Positions 58,311 to 64,000 of a DNA stretch of 64,000 nucleotides are shown here, one piece after another. The notes under the pieces are model-generated. The model saw nothing but the letters and a program-made list of their open reading frames with translations. It had not been told where the DNA came from and made no database searches. Each line of letters begins with the position of its first letter. Position 1 is the stretch's first letter. The DNA is taken from NCBI GenBank assembly GCA_002418285.1, contig DIDT01000020.1:1-64000 (forward strand). Direction: 5' to 3'. Source of the stretch: Phycisphaerales bacterium UBA5793 (GTDB lineage: Bacteria > Planctomycetota > Phycisphaerae > Phycisphaerales > UBA5793). The translations under genes and the position numbers were made by a program.

Positions 58311-59114
58311 TCAGACGCGTTGCGCCTGCGCGTGGCGAACCGCATTGCGGAACATCGCCAGACCCAGCGGCGTACCGGCCAGCACGGATTGATCCAGCCG
58401 CGTCCATCGCGGGTGCTGGGTCCACTTGGTGAATCGTTCCGGGTGGGGCATGAGGCCGAAAATCAGGCCGCTCGCGTCGCAGATGCCCGCAATCGCGTTC
58501 ATCGAACCGTTCACGTTCTGGTGCTCGGCGTACCGCAGGGCGATGAGGTGATCCGCTTCGAGCATCGCGAGCGTCTCCGCATCAGCGACGAATCGTCCTT
58601 CGCCGTGCGCGATGGGCAGAATGAACTCGTCACCGACATCATGAATACGCTGCGTCCAGATGCAGGGCGACTGCGCATTCAGTTCCACGCCCACCCACCG
58701 GTCGATAAACCGGCCGCCGGCATTATCCAATAGCGTGACGCTCTGTGAGGGGGGGCGATCGATCGGCCAGGCCTGCCCGCGCGCCGGTCCCGGCAGCAGA
58801 CCCATCTTGACGAGAACCTGGAATCCGTTGCACGGAGCAAAGATCGGCACACCCCGCTCGATGCAACGTCGCAAAGCCGGATACAACCGCTCCTGCATGA
58901 GCAGGGCCATGATCTTGCCCGCCGCAACGTCATCGCCGTAACTGAATCCGCCGGGGACTCCAAGAAGATCGAACCGATCGAGTATCTCGGGCTGCTCCAT
59001 CAGCACGTTGAGATGAATCGACTCCGTCACCGCACCCGCGCTCTCAAACGCGTGCGCCAGTTCCCGGTCGCAGTTCGTTCCCGCCGTGCGGATGATCAGT
59101 GTGCGTGGTCTCAT
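58311..59114 (-). CDS. purQ: Phosphoribosylformylglycinamidine synthase subunit PurQ
   Basis: 267 residues, class-I glutamine amidotransferase. Opens TLIIRTAGTNCDRELAHAFE, with LLGVPGGFSYGDDVAAGKIM, the nucleophile in FAPCNGFQVLVKMGLLPG, and His-Glu near the end in GLMPHPERFTKWTQHP. It supplies ammonia to PurL for the fourth step of purine synthesis. The length (267) matches the longer PurQ of planctomycetes and bacteroidetes-like forms. It ends next to the pgpH-like gene and lies 13 bp downstream of nuoG. Confidence 0.94.
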   Translation of the reverse strand: MRPRTLIIRTAGTNCDRELAHAFESAGAVTESIHLNVLMEQPEILDRFDLLGVPGGFSYGDDVAAGKIMALLMQERLYPALRRCIERGVPIFAPCNGFQVLVKMGLLPGPARGQAWPIDRPPSQSVTLLDNAGGRFIDRWVGVELNAQSPCIWTQRIHDVGDEFILPIAHGEGRFVADAETLAMLEADHLIALRYAEHQNVNGSMNAIAGICDASGLIFGLMPHPERFTKWTQHPRWTRLDQSVLAGTPLGLAMFRNAVRHAQAQRV

Positions 59115-59127
59115 GCTCGCCGGTCAA

Positions 59128-60822
59128 TCATAGGTCAACGAGTTCCATGTCTGACTCGATGAACGAACCCGCATCGGGCGACTTCACTTCCGTCGCAAAC
59201 GCCGTCAGGCTGAGTTTCTCTGCCATCTCCTCGCGCACGGCGGACGCGTTGAAGCGCGGCCAGCCGTGCCCGTTTGTTGCGACGGCTTGCCGCCCCATCA
59301 GGTCGGTGAAGATCTGCCCCTCGCCACGCGATCCCTCGCGCGGCGCGATGGCTTGTTCAAACGCCTGCAGCACACCATTGACGTTCTCGAAGGTGCCAGA
59401 CTTTTCCGCCCAGGTTGCGGCGGGCAACAGAACATTGGCCTTGCTGGTGAAGTCATTGGGCAACGTGTCAATCAGAATGACGTACTTGCGGTTCATCGCC
59501 TTGGCGAGATCCTTTGTGATCCACTCGCTCGGATAATTGCCGGTGAGAATGACGATCTCAGCATCCTTGATCGCCGTGATCCACTTGTCGTACTCCAGCG
59601 GCGCCGCCCCATCCCCGTCGATCTTGTTGAACGCATGCAGCACACGCCGTACGCCGCGCGCGTTGGGGGCCTTTTCAGAGCGGATCGTGAACGCGTTCTT
59701 GTCATCAGCCGAGGCGCCGGGTGGAAACGTCTTGTCTTGCCCGCTCACCGGAACAGGACCGACTCCCAGAATGGCCTGTGCCGGCTCCTTGCACGCGCTG
59801 CGCACCCACTTGCCCATCAGGTACGCTTCTTCGCATGAGAGCATGGGGCTGACCAGTGCCGCAACCTTGCCGCCGCTTGCCGCCACCGTTGAAATTCGTT
59901 CGTGAATCTCGTCGTACGCGGCGCTGAAGTTCGTGCCGACCTGGTCACCGTACTGCGTCTTTCGCGGTTCGCCGAGGCGCGTGTCGCTGTGTATGAAATT
60001 CCAGCCGTAGCGCAGCTCGTCGCTGATCCACCACTTGTTCACGGCGAGATTACGCCGCGGCTTGACGCGGTAGATCTGCCCCTGGTTGTGCTCAATCGAG
60101 ATGTTGTCGCCCGAGGCTGTGAGCCCGTCAATACTCGGTGTCCTCGTGAGGAACCAGACCCGCTGTTGAAAGAGAAAATCCTTGTCAAGCAGCGCACCTA
60201 CAGGGCAGATGTCCGCCACGTTCCCTGACAGCTCATTGTCCAGCGCCATTCCGGGGAAGAGGTCAATCTGCTCACTCGAACCACGACCGACGATGCACAA
60301 CTCTGACGTACCCGTTACTTCGCGCGTGAAACGCACGCATCGGCTGCACATGATGCAGCGATCGCTGTAAAGATAAATGTGCGGCCCGACGTCCTTCTTG
60401 GGCTGCTTGATCTTGGCTTCTTCGAAGCGTGATTCCCCGCGACCGTATTCATACGAGTAATCCTGCAGGTAGCACTCACCCGCCTGGTCGCAGATCGGGC
60501 AATCCAGCGGGTGATTGATGAGCAGGTACTCCATCACCGCCTTCTGGTTGGCGACGGCCTTGGGGCTGTCGGTCCGAACGATCTGCCCGTCGCCGCACGG
60601 CGTCTGGCAGGTCGGCATCAGCCGGGGGATGGCTTCGAGTTGCCCGCTGCGTGGGTTGGGCGCCCAGACCTCGGCCAGGCAGATGCGGCAGGAGGCCACA
60701 ACGCTTAACCCTTCGTGGTAGCAGTAGCGGGGAATGTCGATGCCGTTTTCAATCGCCACATCGAGGATCGAGGGCGATCCGTCAAACTCGCACGACTTGC
60801 CGTTGATCGTGATCTTCGCCAT
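59128..60822 (-). CDS. nuoG: NADH-quinone oxidoreductase subunit G (isolated)
   Basis: 564 residues from the ATG at 60820-60822. The [2Fe-2S] domain: YCYHEGLSVVASCRICLAEV with a further Cys pair in TCQTPCGDG. His/Cys site: HPLDCPICDQAGECYLQDYS. The two-cluster ferredoxin part: CIMCSRCVRFTREVTGTSEL and ADICPVGALLDKDF. The remaining 330 residues form a shortened molybdopterin-type domain without cofactor ligands (SPMLSCEEAYLMGKWVRSAC). It is usually beside nuoF and nuoH, but here stands between purQ and a pseudopilin gene. Formate-dehydrogenase- or hydrogenase-type small subunits share the N-terminus, but the C-terminus is closer to NuoG. Confidence 0.85.
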   Translation of the reverse strand: MAKITINGKSCEFDGSPSILDVAIENGIDIPRYCYHEGLSVVASCRICLAEVWAPNPRSGQLEAIPRLMPTCQTPCGDGQIVRTDSPKAVANQKAVMEYLLINHPLDCPICDQAGECYLQDYSYEYGRGESRFEEAKIKQPKKDVGPHIYLYSDRCIMCSRCVRFTREVTGTSELCIVGRGSSEQIDLFPGMALDNELSGNVADICPVGALLDKDFLFQQRVWFLTRTPSIDGLTASGDNISIEHNQGQIYRVKPRRNLAVNKWWISDELRYGWNFIHSDTRLGEPRKTQYGDQVGTNFSAAYDEIHERISTVAASGGKVAALVSPMLSCEEAYLMGKWVRSACKEPAQAILGVGPVPVSGQDKTFPPGASADDKNAFTIRSEKAPNARGVRRVLHAFNKIDGDGAAPLEYDKWITAIKDAEIVILTGNYPSEWITKDLAKAMNRKYVILIDTLPNDFTSKANVLLPAATWAEKSGTFENVNGVLQAFEQAIAPREGSRGEGQIFTDLMGRQAVATNGHGWPRFNASAVREEMAEKLSLTAFATEVKSPDAGSFIESDMELVDL

Positions 60823-60913
60823 GGGGCGCAATCGTAGCAGCCACCCGCCGGGCAGGGTTGGCGGGAAATGGCCCGAAACTATCTTGCTTGGCAGGTTGAA
60901 GAACCCGACCGGC

Positions 60914-61720
60914 TTAGAACCGTGGCGTCCAGTCGTTCCACGATTTCTTGTCGACCATGCTGTCGTCCTTGATCAACTCCGCATGGCTGTCCGTGAACAG
61001 GCAGTTGGATCCGGTCTTGTGCCGATTCTTTGAAAGCCGGCGGCCGTTGTTGTAGTTCTCGTTCTGTCCGTTGATGTGGATCGTCATCCAGATGTCGTAC
61101 CACGAAGCCACGCCGCGATCGCCATAACTGGCGAATGCCGTGCCGTAGTTGTTCTGAGCAAACGACGCGGATTCGTCGTCCGTGAATTCGGAGAGGTAGA
61201 TCGTCTGCGAGGGACGCTGGAACTCCTCGTACCGGGTGGCTGGAGCCAAGTCGTCGCTGACGCCATTGCGGCCAAACTTGATTCCGTTGTTCACGTACTG
61301 GATGAAGTGCTCCTTGCGCGGGTGCGAAGGACACTTGTAAACGCTCAGGTATTCGAACTTGTCGCCCTGCCCGCCACGCTGCATGCGCGTGTAGTAGTCG
61401 CCCGGCGTCTTGTCCACGTAGGGACGGAAGGCGAACGCCCACGGGATGTTCGAAGCCGCAGTCGGATTCCAGTTCGAGTACCGCCGGTCGTAGTAGTGAC
61501 CTTCGCGCGGCACGAAGGTGTCATAGTCCTTCGCGTAGAAGTGCATGCCGTAGCCAATCTGCTTCATGTTCGAAAGACAGGTGGCTCGGCGGCCGGCCTC
61601 TCGCGCCTGAGACAGCGCCGGCAGCAGCAGGCCGATGAGCAAGGCGATGATCGAAATCACCACCAGCAGTTCGATGAGCGTAAACCCTCCGTGGACCCGA
61701 CGAGTGAACCGGCGCGACAT
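60914..61720 (-). CDS. Planctomycete-type prepilin-like (pseudopilin) protein
   Basis: 268 residues from the ATG at 61718-61720, preceded by AAGGAGA. The cleavage site is G12-F13 in HGGFTLIELLVVISIIALLI with Glu at +5, then GLLLPALSQAREAGRRATCL, the planctomycete N-terminus. The C-terminal motif is H-x9-D with Ser instead of the usual Gly (HKTGSNCLFTDSHAEL). Tens of such genes occur in each planctomycete genome; their role is unclear (surface, pili or secretion). A single gene, flanked by nuoG and divergent hisS. Confidence 0.85.
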   Translation of the reverse strand: MSRRFTRRVHGGFTLIELLVVISIIALLIGLLLPALSQAREAGRRATCLSNMKQIGYGMHFYAKDYDTFVPREGHYYDRRYSNWNPTAASNIPWAFAFRPYVDKTPGDYYTRMQRGGQGDKFEYLSVYKCPSHPRKEHFIQYVNNGIKFGRNGVSDDLAPATRYEEFQRPSQTIYLSEFTDDESASFAQNNYGTAFASYGDRGVASWYDIWMTIHINGQNENYNNGRRLSKNRHKTGSNCLFTDSHAELIKDDSMVDKKSWNDWTPRF

Positions 61721-61942
61721 GCATGTCTCCTTACAGAATCGAACCCAAATGGGTTGGCGACAGTTGAACGGACCGACGATCATCGGCTCGCTGCTCAATA
61801 ATGTACCTGATTTCCTCGCCCCACGCCAGTTTCTTTCGAGATTTCATTTGTTTTTGATGTCGAACTTTTCGGCGCTCCAATCGAAACCGGGTCATCGTCG
61901 ATTGGTCGATTCCGTTTCCAGCCATTGCTACCCTCAGCCCCG

Positions 61943-63346
61943 ATGGCCGACTCGAGCAGCAAACGTGGGAAGAAGTTCCAGGGACCCAAGGGCACCCGCG
62001 ACTTCTATCCGCGCGAGATGGCCCGCCGCCGCTACATCGAACAGGCCTGGCGAAATGTGGCCATCCGGCACGGATTCGATGAGATCGAGGGTCCGACTTT
62101 CGAATCATCCGACCTTTATGCCGTGAAGAGCGGCGAGGGGATCCTCGGCGAACTCTTTCAGGCCTTCAGTGGCAAGAGTCCGGAAGACGTTGAGCAGGTC
62201 ATGAAGACCGGCAGAGCGCCTTATGCCTTGCGGCCGGAGTTCACGCCCACCCTCGCCCGCATGTTCGCCGACAAGGCCGCGTCGATGCCTCGGCCGACGA
62301 AGTGGTTCGCAATCCCAATTCACTACCGCGCCGAACGGCCCCAACGCGGCCGGCTGCGCGAGTTCCTCCAGTGGAACGCGGATGTCATCGGTGATGAGTC
62401 GCCTCGGGCTGATGCGGAGGTGATTGCCGTCGCCGTGGACATGTTTTCAGAACTCGGTCTCTCATCCAAACAACTGACTGTCCGCCTGAGCAACCGCGAT
62501 CTGGTCTCCGAGATGCTCGCTGGCATTGGGGTGGCGGCGGATGACATCTCCCGCGCCCTCATGCTGCTCGATCGGCGCGACCGGCTGCCGGCCGGTGAGT
62601 TCGACAAGGGATGCGCCGAGATCAATCTCGATCCCGTCGCGTTTATTGCCGGTCTCGACGCCGTACAGAAGAGCATGAATGATGCGCTGGCCGCGATGGA
62701 AAACGGTAAACCGCGACCCGAGATCGAAAGCGACTCGCCCGCGATTGCCAATCTCATCGGCCTGCTCGAAGCGCTGGCGGCGCATGGCATTCTCAAGTGG
62801 TGCGAGTTCGATTTTTCCATCGTGCGCGGCCTGGCGTACTACACCGGCACCGTCTTCGAGATTACGGCCGGCTCCGAACGCGCCATAGCGGGTGGCGGTC
62901 GCTACGACAAACTCATTGAGATGTTCGGCGGCCCGCCCACACCCGCCGTGGGATTCGGCATGGGTGACGTCGTCTTGTCACTCGTGCTTGAAGAGCACGG
63001 TCTGATGCCCGATGATGCCGGATTGGCCCAAAGCCTCAATCAGCGGCCCGATGCATTCGTCTTCGCGGCTGGTGGGCCAGAGTGTGATGCGGCCCTCGTG
63101 CCGCTCGTCGCGGAAATGCGCCGAGCCGGGCTGCATGCTCGCCGCTCCTACAAGTCGACGAACAAGATCGACAAGCTGCTCAAAGACGCCGCAGCCTCAT
63201 TTGCGCGATGTGCGATCATCATCGATGAGGGTTTCAGCAAAGGCACCGTGGCCACGAAAGATCTCGATGACGGCACCCAGCACATCATCAAGCGCAGTGA
63301 TCTGTTGGCGTGGGTGCGGGAACGTCGCGGAGTATCGAAGGAGTAA
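61943..63346 (+). CDS. hisS: Histidyl-tRNA synthetase
   Basis: 467 residues from the ATG at 61943 (a TTG 6 codons earlier has weaker support). Class-II synthetase: motif 1 area GPKGTRDFYPREMARRRYIE, motif 2 IHYRAERPQRGRLREFLQWN, the His-specific GLAYYTGTVFEI, and GGGRYDKLIEMFGGPPTPAV with motif 3 GFGMGDVVLSL. The C-terminal anticodon domain ends near the stop. It lies divergent from the pseudopilin gene, which has 222 bp between starts. Confidence 0.95.
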   Translation: MADSSSKRGKKFQGPKGTRDFYPREMARRRYIEQAWRNVAIRHGFDEIEGPTFESSDLYAVKSGEGILGELFQAFSGKSPEDVEQVMKTGRAPYALRPEFTPTLARMFADKAASMPRPTKWFAIPIHYRAERPQRGRLREFLQWNADVIGDESPRADAEVIAVAVDMFSELGLSSKQLTVRLSNRDLVSEMLAGIGVAADDISRALMLLDRRDRLPAGEFDKGCAEINLDPVAFIAGLDAVQKSMNDALAAMENGKPRPEIESDSPAIANLIGLLEALAAHGILKWCEFDFSIVRGLAYYTGTVFEITAGSERAIAGGGRYDKLIEMFGGPPTPAVGFGMGDVVLSLVLEEHGLMPDDAGLAQSLNQRPDAFVFAAGGPECDAALVPLVAEMRRAGLHARRSYKSTNKIDKLLKDAAASFARCAIIIDEGFSKGTVATKDLDDGTQHIIKRSDLLAWVRERRGVSKE

Positions 63347-63360
63347 GGCGGGCAGGCGGT

Positions 63361-64000
63361 TCAGTCCCGCTCGAAATGCTCCGGTCGCGGCTTGGCCCGC
63401 CGGACCTGGCCCTCGACGGCGCGAGGTGGCGCTTTCTTGACATCCCAGATCAGGCCGAGCTTCTCGGTCAGCAGGATGACGTAGTAGCCCGGATCGACTT
63501 CCCACCAGTGAAAGCCGAGATTCGCCGAGTGCGGGTAATAGTGGTGGTTGTTGTGCCATCCTTCGCCGAAGTTGAACCACGAGAGCCACGGCACGTTTCG
63601 GCTGTCGTCGCCGGTGTCGTAGCGCCGCTTGCCCCACATGTGCGTGATGGAATTGATGCAGAACGTGGCGTGCCACGCGAGCACTGTGCCAAGCACCGGA
63701 CCCCAGACGACCATCGCCCGTGACCCGACGCCGGCGCCGATGCCCTGGGCGTGGCCCCACCACGCGCCGAGCAGCGCGAAACAGGACCAGTACACGATCG
63801 GCGGCGTCCAGTACCACTTGTCGAGGAAGCGCAATTCAGGATACCGCGCCAGGTCACGCACCCACTTGTAGTTTGAAGGCTGATGTGCATCTTCAAAGAT
63901 CCACGCCATGTGCGAGCGCCAGAAACTGAGCAGCGCCGGCGTGTGCGGATCATCGACCGTGTCGGCAAATGCATGGTGGCGTCGATGATGCGCTGCCCAC
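63361..64000 (-). CDS. Fatty acid desaturase (delta-9 type), C-terminal part, cut by window edge
   Basis: 213 codons reach the window edge without a stop, so the start lies outside. The visible first residues on the minus strand read WAAHHRRHHAFADTVDDPH, the second His box HxxHH, and the third is FGEGWHNNHHYYPHSA. Hydrophobic segments lie between. These are the di-iron ligands of membrane acyl-CoA or acyl-lipid desaturases. The tail has KKAPPRAVEGQVRRAKPRPE. It ends 14 bp from the hisS stop, convergent. The first His box is outside the window. Confidence 0.93.
   Translation of the reverse strand, partial: WAAHHRRHHAFADTVDDPHTPALLSFWRSHMAWIFEDAHQPSNYKWVRDLARYPELRFLDKWYWTPPIVYWSCFALLGAWWGHAQGIGAGVGSRAMVVWGPVLGTVLAWHATFCINSITHMWGKRRYDTGDDSRNVPWLSWFNFGEGWHNNHHYYPHSANLGFHWWEVDPGYYVILLTEKLGLIWDVKKAPPRAVEGQVRRAKPRPEHFERD

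Noticed and set aside
1..64000. Mobile elements, prophage or CRISPR arrays
   Set aside because: No transposase, integrase, phage or cas gene and no array of spaced direct repeats was found.

Overview
This 64 kb window is dense, high-GC bacterial chromosome. Several features point to Planctomycetota, most likely a Phycisphaerae-type lineage: an all-in-one flagellar cluster, a pseudopilin of the planctomycetal prepilin type with an H-x9-D motif, an HAF-repeat secreted protein with a planctomycete-like C-terminal domain, a bacterial RIO kinase and a 7TMR-HD/PhoH pair. The lineage is inferred from gene content; there is no 16S rRNA here. I see no transposase, integrase, phage gene or CRISPR array.

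Region 1 (1-24648, all minus strand) is a flagellar super-operon. Read in transcription order it has a FlgN-like protein, a soluble histidine kinase, a sigma-54 activator of the FlgR/FleQ type, then a near-consensus sigma-54 promoter in front of flgB, flgC, fliE, fliF, fliG, fliH, fliI, fliJ, a MotE-like protein, fliK, flgD, a TIGR02530-like protein, flgE, flbD/swrD, motA, motB, fliL, fliN, fliO, fliP, fliQ, fliR, flhB, flhA and a truncated flhF. fliM is absent from its usual place between fliL and fliN. A large membrane-anchored TPR protein (24766-27285) lies upstream.

Region 2 (27488-40575) is mixed housekeeping. It contains a RIO-family kinase, a CheY-like regulator with two small unknown proteins, aroB, guaA, an RsbW-like kinase with a STAS protein next to an MlaE permease, a UbiA prenyltransferase, ribH-nusB-ftsY, a small protein carrying an orphan flagellin-IN-like segment, rsmA and a DUF2934 protein.

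Region 3 (40616-51812) carries secreted and repair proteins and methionine synthesis: an HAF-repeat protein divergent from a secreted protein with all the copper ligands of the PHM-type monooxygenases, uvrA divergent from an AlkD-like protein, a GT4 glycosyltransferase, and metB-hom. The metB leader is the most striking regulatory feature in the window. It has a promoter placed for a leaderless Met-rich 32-codon reading frame, followed by two segments complementary to the metB Shine-Dalgarno region, one of them abutting a stable hairpin.

Region 4 (51813-64000) holds a ClC chloride channel with CBS domains, tRNA-Gly(GCC) with a strong promoter and tandem hairpins downstream, a lipoprotein, phoH and a PgpH-like 7TMR-HD phosphodiesterase (no ybeY follows), purQ, an isolated nuoG, a pseudopilin, hisS and a truncated fatty acid desaturase. 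No gene-free stretch exceeds about 300 bases.
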